A DNA stretch of 64,000 nucleotides, from positions 15,265,628 to 15,329,627 of the forward strand of contig NC_087075.1 of the NCBI RefSeq assembly GCF_026151205.1, written 5' to 3'. A program made the position numbers and the translations under genes. Source of the DNA: Bolinopsis microptera. Its lineage: Eukaryota > Ctenophora > Tentaculata > Lobata > Bolinopsidae. Below are positions 1-10,868 of the stretch, piece by piece (the first letter of the stretch is position 1; every line of letters starts with the position of its first letter). The notes below the pieces were generated by a model. That model did not search any database, was not told where the DNA came from, and was given only the letters and a program-made list of their open reading frames with translations.

Positions 1-14
1 CAGGGAGAACTCAC

Positions 15-90
15 CCGCGTCATTGTTCAGTATTTCGTAGGCTTGTTTCATCTTGCTTTCCCATTGCAGGAGTTGAGTTCTTTTGATCAT
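15..90 (-). CDS. Internal exon of an unidentified minus-strand gene
   Basis: A 76-nt stretch reads on the minus strand as 25 codons plus one base, starting MIKRTQLLQWESKMKQAYEI and ending LNNDA. It is bounded by an acceptor (ttttccag at 91-98) and a GTGAGT donor (9-14). The frame is also open through the donor to the window edge, so the exon could run further. The charged helical composition suggests a coiled-coil segment, but no family is recognised. The rest of the gene lies outside the window or in exons I could not identify. Confidence 0.5.
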
Positions 91-540
91 CTGGAAAATT
101 TTTTGATCGATTAAGTAATTAGCAAATTAATTAATTCAATTATTAAAATTAATGACTTTATAATGCTTTTGGACACGAAGGGAAACACACAACATAAGGC
201 TTGAAATCTTCGTAAAACTACATCGTTAATGACTTTGACATATAGCACGGCTAACATCAACGATATTGGAAAGTTTATTGAAAGATTGAACAAGTTTAAA
301 AAAGTTAACCAGATATAAGTGCGCTAGCTACCCCACGAAAAACCTCACCGAACCTCCACGCGGTGCGGGGTGGGTGGCTCGAACGGGAGGTGCATGGGTG
401 TTTCTAACCTATGCAAAGGAAGGGACTAGCCATCTCTACAACAAGGAAAGGCTCTAATAGCCTCTACTAACCTTAGAACCGCAGCATAACCGCTTTTCCC
501 ACAGGCAAATAACACCTTCCGCAAGAAACTAACACGCTCA

Positions 541-1680
541 CAGGCTCCCACATGACGTGTAACCCCAGGATTTGGTTTTGAATCGGACACTGAAAACAAC
601 GATAGAGGAGCGGTCTACACGCTCACAGGCTACTATGTCTTTTGTAACCCCAGGATTTGACACGTTCACAGGCTACCATGTGTCGTGTAACCCCAGGATT
701 TAGCACGCTCACAGACTACCACGTCTCGTGTATCCCTAGGACTCACTTAACAGACTCTAACACGCTCACAGGCTTCCACGTCTCGTGTACCCTAGGATTT
801 GGTTTTGGATCGGACACTCAAAACAACGATAGAGGAGCGGTCTACACGCTCACAGGTCACCATGTATCGTGTAACCCCAGGATTTTACACGCTCACAGGC
901 TTCCACGTCTCGTGAACCCTAGGATTTGGTTTTTGGATCGGACACTCAAAACAACGATAGAGGAGCGGTCTACACGCTCACAGACTACCACGTCTCGTGT
1001 AACCGCAGGACTCTAACACTTAACAGACTCTAACACGCTCACAGGCTTCCACGTCTCGTGTACCCTAGGATTTGGTTTTGGATCGGAAACTCAAAACAAC
1101 GATAGAGGAGCGGTCTACACGCTCACAGACTACCACGTCTCGTGTAACCCCAGGATTTAACACGCTCACAGGCTACCAAGTCTCGTGTAACCTTAGGATT
1201 TAACACGCTCACAGGCTACCACGCCTCTTGTAACCCTATAGGACTCTAAGTCTAACACTTAACAGACTCTAACACGCTCACAGGCTTCCACGTCTCGTGT
1301 ACCCTAGGATTTGGTTTTGGATCGGACACTCAAAACAACGATAGAGGAGCGGACTACACGCTCACAGGCTTCCATGTCTCATGTAACCCCAGGATTTTAC
1401 ACGTTCAAAGGCTACCACGCCTCGTGTATCCTAGGATTTGGTTTTGGATCGGACACTCAAAACAACGATAGAGGAGTGGTCTACACGCTCACAGGCTACA
1501 ATGTCTCGTGTAACCTTAGGATTTAACACGCTCACAGGCTACGACTTCTCGTGTAACCCTAGGACTCTAACACTTAACAGACTCTAACACACTCACAGGC
1601 TTCCAAGTCTCGTGTACCCTAGGATTTGGTTTTTGGATCGCACACTCAAAACAACGACAGAGGAGTGGTCTACAGTGACG
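541..1680. repeat. Complex minisatellite with a unit of about 40 bp
   Basis: Degenerate tandem copies of a unit built on 'cacgctcacaggctaccacg' followed by 'tctcgtgtaaccccaggatt'. They are interspersed with a longer variant carrying 'ggttttggatcggacactca' and 'aaacaacgatagaggagcgg'. The repeated variants show a higher-order structure. Short open frames across it are by-products of the repeat and have no coding character. Confidence 0.85.
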
Positions 1681-1870
1681 TTACAGGAACATTGCATACT
1701 CCTACGAGTTGCACGTAGCAGGCCATGACCGTCCCTGGAAGTCCCTGTCTCCTCATCGTTAACCCGTAAGGGGTTGCACCAGGGGCGGTGGTAACAGAAC
1801 TTCAAGACTCTCGGAGTCTGTTGTCGATATCTATGTATAATATAATTATGGTAAATAACTTGGGAGTCTC

Positions 1871-2042
1871 TCTCTCTAGCAGCAGGAGTTGGAGAATGGG
1901 GACGCCGACCAATCAAAAGAGAAGTGCGCTAGCTGAAAGAAAAATGAACGTTAACAAAGCTATACAAGATAACAAAGAAGAAATAGGACAACAAAATAGA
2001 AAAAATACTCTAGAAGTAGAAGAAAAGGAGGATCCATCTTAG
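1871..2042 (+). other. Possible terminal exon, weakly supported
   Basis: A strong pyrimidine tract and AG (gtctctctctctag, ending at 1879) precede two alternative open frames. One reads QQELENGDADQSKEKCAS and stops at 1933-1935. The other continues with a lysine/glutamate-rich stretch (from MNVNKAIQDNKEEIGQQNRK) to a stop at 2040-2042. An ATTAAA lies just downstream at about 2046. No upstream partner exon was found, so this may be chance. Confidence 0.2.
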
Positions 2043-3050
2043 CTGCGATTAAATATACCATTTTACACATTGTATTACATAATATTACATATTATTAATA
2101 CACATTGCATCGTGTTTCGGAGCCAGCGTCGAAGAAAACTTATAATAGTATATTTATAATATATATATATAATAGTATATTTGATATATAATAGTATATT
2201 TGATGTTATTATTTATTCGGACGTACAATTATTGATTGATTGTGTAATAAATGATAAAATTGTCTTTTCTCTGTAACAAATTAAATAGTTATTTAGTTGA
2301 ACAGAGATTAACAAATTAAGTTTAACATTGATCAATCAAAGCGCCGAATCACTGTCACGTGCCAAAACAAATTTAATAATCATGCTTATCCAGTAGCTTG
2401 ATAAATCTAAATAACTAAATATCAGCGATTAAAAATAAAATCTACTACGCAGGGGGTGTAACATGCATATCAAAATTAATGCCAGCAGTATCAAGTACAT
2501 CATTAAAAAAAAGATTTAAAAAAATTTCATCAGCAGACTTACGGTCAAACGAATCATCCCCTACATCAAGTGCTATCGTCACGCATGCTGCTGATGACAT
2601 TAGAACAGTTAGATTAATTTTTTACACATTATGCAACTTGTAATGCAGTACAATTTTCCATTAGATGTAAATTAAAATAATGTATTGCAATTTTGCATGG
2701 CTGTAATGTAACGCATGGCCGAAGTGCAGATTCTGGTGGCATATCAATTTGATTCACGAAATAAACCAATAAGTTAAATCAGACCCCAGAATCAATGTCA
2801 TGAGTCCACCATAATCCACATTAGCCCGGTTCATAAAACAAACATATTATCCAATAATTGCGTTAATAGGCTTATCTGTTGTTCCTTAGGCCAAATAAAT
2901 ACCAAACAAAGTTTGAAGCTTCAACTCCAACCGGAACCACCCCCACATGCCACGCCCATTTTTTTCATCAATTTTTCCACATCTATAAACTAATAACATT
3001 ATCGCATTATCGGTCCTAATTTGTGAAATTTTCAACTAGCCCGACCATTA
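2043..3050. other. AT-rich intergenic sequence
   Basis: No coding exon, RNA gene or clear element was recognised. There is a short run of near-repeats of 'aatagtatatttgatat' at about 2150-2210. Confidence 0.5.
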
Positions 3051-3051
3051 A

Positions 3052-3392
3052 GGTTAGACATTAGGGTAGACATTAGGGTTAGACATTATGGTAGACATTA
3101 GGGTAGACATTAAGGGTAGACATTAGGATTTAGGCTAGACATTAGGTTAAACATTAGGTTAGACATTAGGGTAGACATTAAGGTAGACATTAATGGTAGA
3201 CATTAATGGTAGACATTAATGGTAGACATTAGGGTAGACATTAAAGGTAGACATTAGGGTAGATATTAATGGTAGACATTAGGGTAGACATTAATGGTAG
3301 AAATCAATGGTAGACATTAGGGTAGACATTAAAGTTGGACATTAGGGTAGACATTAATGGTAGACATTAAGGGTAGACATTTGGGTAGACGG
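3052..3392. repeat. Minisatellite of 12-13 bp units (GGTAGACATTA)
   Basis: Tandem variants of ggtagacattaggg / ggtagacattaat. TTAGGG hexamers occur as part of the unit, but they are separated by TAGACA, so this is not a telomeric array. Confidence 0.85.
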
Positions 3393-3441
3393 AAATATGA
3401 TCGGAACTAGGGAAGATGTAGTTATATTATCTATGTTGTAA

Positions 3442-3795
3442 CATCTTTGTAACAAACTTCGTACTGTTAATAACTTATACGTGGGAAAAACAGTCACCAG
3501 CCTCAGCCAACGTGTGAATGGTCATCGCAGTAAATATTATGAGATTTTAGAGGCGAGTAGTAAGGGGAATGTTGAGAGCCACAGAGATTTTGATGACGAG
3601 AATGTTTTAGGGGCACATCTTTTTTCAGTTCATAATTTGAGGGAGAGATCTGATTTCAATGAAAGTTTCCATTTTGATATTTTGTGTTCTACATCCCCAG
3701 ATAATATTAGAAAGTCAGAACAGTTTTATATTAACAAATTGAAGACACTTTATCCGTTTGGCCTGAACAATGTGAATTCCGTTTCTGGAAGCTAA
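3442..3795 (+). mobile_element. Penelope-like element remnant: GIY-YIG endonuclease tail
   Basis: The frame encodes NLYVGKTVTSLSQRVNGHR near its start and EQFYINKLKTLYPFGLNN near its end. These are the second half of a GIY-YIG nuclease as found at the C terminus of Penelope-like retroelements: YVGKT, the RVNGHR arginine block, the catalytic Glu in the EQF helix, and the terminal GLN motif. An in-frame TAA at 3439-3441 cuts off anything further upstream, and no reverse transcriptase is present, so this is a 5'-truncated dead copy. It begins right after the 3.05-3.39 kb minisatellite. The family assignment is fairly secure, but the subclass cannot be given. Confidence 0.8.
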
Positions 3796-4380
3796 TTTTT
3801 CATGGTGTCCCGAATTTTATTTTTAAATCGTCCATTTTTTGTTTATATATGCAGTCTATCAATTTTTGAATTGCGTCTTTTTGATTTAATGAACTACTGC
3901 AGACTCCACATTATTATAGTATATGCCATTAATTTTGTTCCGATTTTAAACTATTCCATTTTGACGAGATGCTAAATAAATTTTTGAGACTTTACTACAT
4001 TTTTGATGAGAATTTTTGACATTTTCAAACTGACCATTGATATTATCAGATTATGTGACTGATTAAATGCTGAAGATAAAAGAAATATATTCATTTTGCT
4101 AAGATTATGTTTGCGTTTCATTGCTCAACAGCTGTTCAAAGGATCAAATTTAAGATTGTAACATCTATATTATTTTATAAAATCACAACCTACCTACTCC
4201 CAACACTGCCAGGATTGCGAACCTGCGAATTTATTGGATTACAAAACAACGAAAATTACCTTGATCCAGGAAAATACAAATATTAATAAAATAACATTAT
4301 TAAACTTTATCACAAGGGTTTTAATTAAACTCACGCTATTATAGTAAATGCAGCTATCATAATTGTTTTAAACTCTGGCT
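3796..4380. other. Downstream flank of the Penelope remnant, no gene seen
   Basis: AT-rich sequence that probably includes the 3' untranslated part of the element. Its boundary is not visible and no target-site duplication was found. Confidence 0.35.
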
Positions 4381-4437
4381 GCAACACTGCAACACTCCAA
4401 CACTGCAACACTCCAACACTGCAACACTGCAACTAAA
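4381..4437. repeat. Short tandem repeat of 'gcaacactcc'
   Basis: Five to six copies of a 10-bp unit alternating gcaacact and ccaacact. Confidence 0.75.
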
Positions 4438-4798
4438 GATTGAAAACTCTGTAACACTCTGCAAGCAACCTACCACTCAACACCGCTGGTATATCTGAGA
4501 CTAGCACCCTTTTTAAAGGAAGCAAGAAAATAAATATTGTAATAACATGGATATTTAAAGCTGCTTGATTATCACTCTATCACAATTCTCACCCATGGAA
4601 GTTTTAAGTACAAAAGATGCAGTTAACGTAGCAACTACGCAGTTATCATAGCAACTATGCAGTGTTGGATGCGTGCTTTTATTAAATGAGTTTGGTGGCC
4701 GGGGTTCGGGGGTTTTGTGCCCCCAAAATAATGCCACTCTGTGCGTGTGCAGTGTTATCTTGATAGATGTTGAGTTAATTTGGTAGCGGCTTCCATTA

Positions 4799-5045
4799 AC
4801 AAAATAATACATAATATGCGGCGTATTTTGTAATATGCAACATATTTTGATGGGTAAAGAGGAAGATTGTTTTTTGTTGTTTTTGTAATAACTCCGTCTC
4901 CATGGCTCAGAGATTGCTGTGCTATTTTTTGAGTGTTGTTATTTTTAATGTTGTGTCCTGACAAAAAAAAACAATCTTCCTCTTTTATATCCATTAAAAT
5001 ATGTACATATAACAAAATACGCTCCATATTATGTATTATTTTGTT
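4799..5045. mobile_element. Hairpin (foldback/MITE-like) element with arms of about 80 bp
   Basis: The segment 4799-4880 reappears as an imperfect reverse complement at about 4962-5045. Both arms carry caaaataatacataatatg at the outer end and gaggaagattgttttttgt at the inner end. The loop is about 80 bp. It has no coding capacity and no unambiguous target-site duplication. Minus-strand open frames across it are incidental. Confidence 0.75.
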
Positions 5046-5164
5046 GTAAGTTGACATGGCCAGCTGCATTTCTGTAAGGTCAAGCTCGGAAAGGTCAAGT
5101 CTCGTAATAGTTAACATTTCATTTTGCGATCTTAAGGGACGCTTTAAATAGCTATAGATATTTT

Positions 5165-6128
5165 GTTATAAAGTTATTTGCTGAGGCAAATAAACCTAGT
5201 AACCTAGTAACCTAGTAACCTAGTAACCTAGTAACCTAGTAACCTAGTAACCTAGTAACCTAGTAACCTAGTAACCTAGTAACCTAGTAACCTAGTAACC
5301 TAGTACCTAGTAACCTAGTAACCTAGAACTAGTAACCTAGTAACCTAGTAACCTAGTAACCTAGTAACCTAGTAACCTAGTAACCTAGTAACCTAACCTA
5401 GTAACCTAGTAACCTAGTAACCTAGTAACCTAGTAACCTAGTAACCTAGTAACCTAGTAACCTAGTAACCTAGTAACCTAGTAACCTAGTAACCTAGTAA
5501 CATAGTAACCTAGTAACCTAGTAACCTAGTAACCTAGTAACCCAGTAACCTAGTAACCTAGTAACCTAGAACTTAGTAACTTAGTAAACCTAGTAACCTA
5601 GTAACTTAGTAACTTAGTAACCTAGTAACCCAGTAACTTAGTAACCTAGTAACCCAGTAACTTAGTAACCTAGTAACTTAGTAACCTAGTAACCTAGTAA
5701 CCCAGTAACTTAGTAACTTAGTAACCTAGTAACTTAGTAACCTAGTAACCTAGTAACCTAGTAACATAGTAACCTAGTAACTTAGTAACCTAGTAACCTA
5801 GTAACCCAGTAACTTAGTAACTTAGTAACCTAGTAACCCAGTAACTTAGTAACTTAGTAACTTAGTAACCTAGTAACCCAGTAACTTAGTAACTTAGTAA
5901 CCTAGTAACCCAGTGACTTAGTAACCTAGTAACTTAGTAACCTAGTAACCTAGTAACCCAGTAACTTAGTAACTTAGTAACCTAGTTACTTAGTAACCTA
6001 GTAACCTAGTAACTTAGTAACCTAGTAACCTAGTAACTTAGTAACCTAGTAACCTAATAACCCAGTAACTTAGTAACTTAGTAACATAGTAACATGTTAT
6101 AAAGTTATTTGCTGAGGCAAATAAACCT
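5165..6128. repeat. (CCTAGTAA)n octamer array between 33-bp direct repeats
   Basis: About 900 bp of the octamer aacctagt. It is almost homogeneous on the left and becomes mixed with cttagtaa and cccagtaa variants to the right. The array is bracketed by two identical 33-bp copies of a sequence starting gttataaagttatttgctga, at 5165-5197 and 6096-6128. It lies in an intron or upstream region of the TSP1 gene. Confidence 0.9.
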
Positions 6129-6281
6129 TGTACATTAAATATTATAAAGGAGCAAATACCTCCCAAATAAACCTTGCGGTAGGAGCAACTCCCTCCGCAA
6201 ACTCCCTCCGAAACATTAAACCATAATCCAGTCCCAAACCTGCCACAACAATATAAAATAAGTTTTTTGTTTCTTTTTCAG

Positions 6282-8597
6282 TGAATGGTGGATGGAGCGA
6301 GTGGACGAAGTGCTTTGCGTTTGTGGTGGTGGAATCAAGACTAGGAACCTGCACAGACCCCACCCCACCCCACTAGGAACCTGCACAGACCCCACCCCAC
6401 TAGGAACCTGCACAGACCCCACCCCACTAGGAACCTGCACAGACCCCACCCAACCCCACTAGGAACCTGCACAGACCCCACCCCACCCCACAAGGAACCT
6501 GCACAGACCCCACCCCACCCCACTAGGAACCTGCACAGACCCCATCCCACTAGGAACCTACACACAGACCCCACCCCACCCCACTAGGAACCTACACAGA
6601 CCCCACCCCACTAGGAACCTACACAGACCCCACCCCACCCCACTAGGAACCTGCACAAACCCCACCCCACCCCACTAGGAACCTGCACAGACCCACCCCA
6701 TCCCACTAGGAACCTACACAGACCCACCCCATCCCACTAGGAACCTGCACAGACCCCACCCCCATCCACTAGGAACCTACACAGACCCCACCCCACTAGG
6801 AACCTGCACAGACACCACCTCACCCCACTAGGAACCTGCACAGACCCCACCCCATCCCACTAGGAACCTGCACAGACCCACCTCACCCCACTTGGAACCT
6901 GCACAGACCCCACTCCATCCCACTAGGAACCTGCACAGACCCCACCCCACCCCACTAGGAACCTGCACAGACCCCACCCCACCCCACTAGGAACCTGCAC
7001 AGACCCCACCCCACCCCACTAGGAACCTGCACAGACCCACCCTACCCCACTAGGAACCTGCACAGACCCCACCCCATCCCACTAGGAACCTACCACAGAT
7101 CCCACCCCATCCCACTAGGAAACTGCAAAGACCCCACCCCACCCCACTAGGAACCTGCACAGACCCCACCCCATCCATCTAGGAACCTGCACAGACCCCA
7201 TCCCATCCCACTAGGAACCTGCACAGACCCCACCCCACCCCACTAGGAATCTGCACAGACCCCACCCTACCCCACTAGGAACCTGCACAGACCCCACCCC
7301 ACCCCACTAGGAACCTGCACACAGACCCCACCCCATCCCACTAGGAACCTGCACAGACCCCCCCCATCCCACTAGGAACCTGCACAGACCCCCACCCTAC
7401 CCCACTAGGAACCTGCACAGACCCCACCCTACCCCACTAGGAATCTGCACAGACCCCACCCCACCCCCACTAGGAACTACACAGACCCCAACCCATCCCA
7501 CTAGGAACCTGCACAGACCCCACCCCACCCACTAGGAACCTGCACACAGACCCCACTCATCCCACTAGGAACCTACACAGACCCCACCCCATCCCACTAG
7601 GAACCTGCACAGACCCCACCCCACCCCACTAGGAACCTGCACACAGACCCCACCCCATCCCACTAGGAACCTGCCACAGACCCCACCCTACCCCACTAGG
7701 AACCTGCACAGACCCCACCCTACCCCACTAGGAACCTGCACACAGACCCCACCCCCATCCCACTAGGAACCTGCACAGACCCCACCCCACCCCACTAGGA
7801 ACCTGCACACAGACCCCACCCCATCCCACTAGGAACCTGCACAGACCCCACCCATCCCACTAGGAACCTGCACAGACCCCACCCCACCCACTAGGAACCT
7901 GCACACAGACCCCCCACCCCTCCCACTAGGAACCTGCACAGGACCCCACCCTACCCACTAGGAACCTGCACAGACCCCACCCTACCCCACTAGGAACCTG
8001 CACAGACCCCACCCTACCCCACTAGGAACCTGCACAGACCCCACCCTACCCCACTAGGAACCTGCACAGACCCACCCTACCCCCACTAGGAACCTGCACA
8101 GACCCCACCCTACCCCACTAGGAACCTGCACAGACCCCACCCTACCCCACTAGGAACCTGCACAGACCCACCCCATCCCACTAGGAACCTGCACAGACCC
8201 CACCCTACCCCACTAGGAACCTGCACAGACCCCACCCTACCCCACTAGGAACCTGCACAGACCCCACCCCATCCCACTAGGAACCCTGCACAGACCCCAT
8301 CCATCCCACTAGGAACCTGCACACAGACCCCACCCCATCCCCCTAGGAACCTGCACAGACCCCACCCTACACCCACTAGGAACCTGCACAGACCCCACCC
8401 CATCCCACTAGGAACCTGCAAGACCCCACCCCACCCACAAGGAACCTGCACAGACCCCACCCCCACCCACCTAGGAACCTGCACAGACCCCCACCCTACC
8501 CCACTAGGAACCTGCACAGACCCCACCCCATCCCACTAGGAACTGCACAGACCCCACCAAGCCCACTAGGAACCCTGCAATATTCAGCACTGTCGAG
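6282..8597 (+). pseudogene. TSP1 exon disrupted by a minisatellite
   Basis: After a strong acceptor (tttctttttcag at 6270-6281) the frame reads NGGWSEWTKC, the start of a thrombospondin type-1 repeat with its WSxW motif and first cysteine. At the far end, 8573-8597 reads PCNIQHCR plus one base before a GTAAAC donor, which is the typical closing CNxxxC of a TSP1 domain. Both ends are phase 1, as is usual for mobile TSP1 exons. Between them lies 2.2 kb of minisatellite. The middle of the domain is out of frame: CGGGIKTR is readable only in another frame at about 6325-6348. The TSP1 frame then meets TAG inside the repeat. As written the exon cannot encode a normal domain. It may be a pseudogene, or the repeat may be an allele-specific expansion. 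TSP1 domains are extracellular adhesion and guidance modules. Confidence 0.7.
6345..8575. repeat. Minisatellite, 31-35 bp unit, about 66 copies
   Basis: Tandem copies of 'ctaggaacctgcacagaccc' followed by 'caccccaccccac', with frequent one- to three-base length variants and CAT/CTA substitutions in the C-rich half. The unit matches the TSP1 coding segment that abuts it (…R-T-C-T-D-P-T-P in the expected frame), so the array appears to have grown out of the exon. Minus-strand frames rich in VQVPSG are repeat by-products. Confidence 0.9.
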
Positions 8598-8798
8598 GTA
8601 AACATCATGTCGCTCTCACAGACAAACAGTCGGCCACTAACTTAGAAGTTAGAATTTAAAAGATAGGATAATAAGTTTCAATTAGTGACTATTTTGTAAG
8701 TATCTGAACATGTCTTGCAGATAAGTTAGAGCCAATCTTAGCAAGGATCTATCGGATAGTAGTAAGATATTTAACGCAATAATTTTCTTCATATCCAG

Positions 8799-9030
8799 AC
8801 GGCGAAGATTGATCAGGTCATCCTCAAGATGGTCGTGTTAATTTAGTGGAACAACACATTAACGGTCCTGGAGTTGAAAATCATTACTTGAAGAGAAATT
8901 TCATCCAGAAGGATGAAATTAACACCATTGAACTGGAGAGTAAACCGCTGTCAGATGGCTGATAAAGAAACACGTGAACTTTAACCACCTGCACTATTAT
9001 TGTTTGGAATAAATCTTAAATTTCCTTTGA
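8799..9030 (+). CDS. Terminal exon of the TSP1 gene, with poly(A) signal
   Basis: A good acceptor (tttcttcatatccag, ending at 8798) follows a 201-bp intron. Joined in phase to the upstream exon, the frame reads PCNIQHCR-DGED and stops at 8811-8813, directly after the TSP1 domain. The remainder is 3' untranslated sequence, with AATAAA at 9008-9013 about 20 bases before the expected end. The short acidic C terminus suggests that TSP1 is the last domain of a secreted protein. The 3' end coordinate is an estimate. Confidence 0.6.
9008..9013 (+). terminator. AATAAA polyadenylation signal of the TSP1 gene
   Basis: A canonical hexamer about 195 bp after the predicted stop codon. Confidence 0.55.
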
Positions 9031-9424
9031 AGAGGTAGTCAGACTAAATAGATGGTGAAAACATTTACGGATTTATTAGTTCATGAGCCTGTGTTTGTCC
9101 CTGGACCTCAACACCAACTGGTGAGTGAAGAAGTGAAGCAGGCAAGTGCAGCTCCACTGTACCTTTTGTTAAACCAAATCCTGCCCTTCCCTAGAATCCG
9201 AACAATAGCGTTTTCATTAGTGAACATGCGCTCTAAGAATTTGCACGTGTTGAAGCATTATCAAGAAACAAAGAGCTTTTATCAATAAACGCACCGCGGT
9301 GGTTTGAAATAGGCTGATAAGTTGACATGGTGTGGGGAGGCCCTGTGAAACAAGCTGCGCCGGTAAGACTGCTGTAGTCAGAGAGCACTGTGGAGGCGGG
9401 ATTGAGGAGATCAGTTACGAATAT

Positions 9425-9432
9425 TATATAAG
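9425..9432 (+). promoter_or_regulatory. TATA-box-like element (TATATAAG)
   Basis: TATATAAGCAG lies in a locally GC-richer stretch with 'ggtctgaggtccagatatca' about 30 bp downstream, which resembles a core promoter. The nearest downstream start codon with a plausible product is at 9848. Whether it is used is unknown. Confidence 0.35.
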
Positions 9433-9847
9433 CAGCGGTCTGAGGTCCAGATATCAGAAGGTAGCCTTAGTTTTATTGGACTCGTTATGACGTGTCAACT
9501 GTCTACCGGCAAGTTCCCATGCAAAAACAATCAGCATCGTGATTGAAGGGCAGGGTCCTTTTATAATTGCTTGGTTTGTTACCTTACAGTTGTTATAACC
9601 CCAATTTAAAGTATTATAGATTTTTCTGTAACGTTCGGCATTTTGTTCAATTTTAATCAGGGTTTAACTGTATTCGGTCAAGAAAATTAGCTAATAGCTA
9701 CCGTTTGACTACCAATGATTGGGTCCTCTTCTTGTTAATTTAAACAGACAAGGAATAATTAAACAATTAGGGTTTAAGTTAAAATAAAAATCATACATAC
9801 TTATAAATTATCAGTATTCACTATTCAGTAACCTTAAACCCAGGATA

Positions 9848-9919
9848 ATGTTTTTGCAACTCCTAACAGCCCTGCTAGCCCTCCTTTGCACCATACCCAC
9901 TTCCTGCAAGTTATTCTAA
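9848..9919 (+). CDS. Short frame encoding a signal peptide; possible first exon
   Basis: The frame reads MFLQLLTALLALLCTIPTSC and ends three codons later. This is a textbook secretory signal with hydrophobic core and small residues before the Cys. A weak donor (GTTATT at 9910) could splice it to an unidentified exon. It lies between the TATA-like site at 9425 and the pentraxin gene, which has its own signal peptide. It could be the first exon of a small secreted gene or a decayed duplicate. Confidence 0.3.
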   Translation: MFLQLLTALLALLCTIPTSCKLF

Positions 9920-10640
9920 CGTTTATTTTACCTCACTTCCCGACGTTAATTATTAAAATTCTAAAGCATTAATCAAAATTTTAAGGATGCTATATTCTAT
10001 TCCTATCCTTGTTTTTAAAACCCTGCTGAAATTGGCGAGGTTTCAATTCCATTTGTGAGCTGAAATTGGCCACGCCAGAAGGTTGGTTTTTGTTCGGTTT
10101 TCAGGGTTTTTTTTCCCGTTGCCAGGTGTATAGATATTCCTATATCGTCTCATAATACGTGAGTTCACTTGTTAGGCCTTCAACGTCAGTGTCAAATAAT
10201 CGCCAATGTTCGTATCAATTAAGCAGGAGTACCCACTGCTTATGCAGTTCTTTCAAAAGCTCTACGTTAATTTCATTTCTCAGTTCTCCAATATAATATA
10301 TTAATATATGATATGGACTGAATACTGTTGTTTATTTCATCCTCAGAATCATTATTTTTAAGGTTTAATTTTGTTGACCAATTCATGACGCGCTGCTAGC
10401 TTGTATACATCAACATTCTTAATCTCAGTTTAACTGAATAACTTTATTGCCATTTTATGACATCATAATTTGAGTATAATGGTAGTTTTATGGCAGACTT
10501 TATTGATGGAGCCAAAGGACACAATTTATTTAAATAGGATGTGCGCAATATTCACGGTTATAAGGTGAGCGAAAGGAAAATCACGTTGCTTTAAAGAATC
10601 GTTACAAGAAGCATGACCATTGGAAAGAAGTCAAGAAAGG
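9920..10640. other. Intergenic sequence, no feature recognised
   Basis: AT-rich DNA. I see no exon with both splice signals, no RNA gene and no repeat of note. Confidence 0.4.
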
Positions 10641-10644
10641 CCGC

Positions 10645-10652
10645 TATAAAAA
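10645..10652 (+). promoter_or_regulatory. TATA box upstream of the pentraxin-like gene
   Basis: gcTATAAAAAttg lies 217 bp before the start codon at 10869, so transcription would begin near 10675 with an untranslated leader of about 195 nt. A CACGTG E-box lies in that leader at 10686-10691. Confidence 0.5.
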
Positions 10653-10868
10653 TTGAACAGATGCCCAGCAGTTTAACAACAGTAACACGTGATGCCCATA
10701 TAAGGATATAACAACGATCTCAAATCACTGATCAATAAGTAACCTAAACATCATTACCAGACAGAATGATATATTTTTTAAATAATTAACAATACTAAAG
10801 TTTTAAGGAAACAAGTCATAAATCCTTCTGAATCCTGACCACTAGTACGAACAACCTGCACCTTAAAC

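Noticed and set aside
330..420. Possible tRNA gene near the 'ggctcgaacgg' motif
   Set aside because: No cloverleaf stems or A/B box spacing could be found on either strand.
3052..3392. Interstitial telomere sequence
   Set aside because: TTAGGG hexamers are present only as part of a longer unit and are never consecutive.
6142..8526. Minus-strand VQVPSG-type frames
   Set aside because: Artefacts of the 31-35 bp minisatellite. The biologically meaningful reading is the plus-strand TSP1 exon at its edges.
5165..8575. CRISPR-like arrays
   Set aside because: The repeats are head-to-tail tandem units without unique spacers, in an animal genome.
8817..8962. Plus-strand coding-like stretch HPQDGRVNLVEQHINGPGVE and on to a stop
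   Set aside because: It would need a weak internal acceptor. The strong acceptor at 8799 joins in phase to the TSP1 exon and stops at 8813, leaving this as 3' untranslated sequence.
9052..9288. A 78-codon plus-strand frame after the TSP1 gene
   Set aside because: No signal peptide, domain or splice context. It begins just beyond the TSP1 poly(A) signal and is probably chance.
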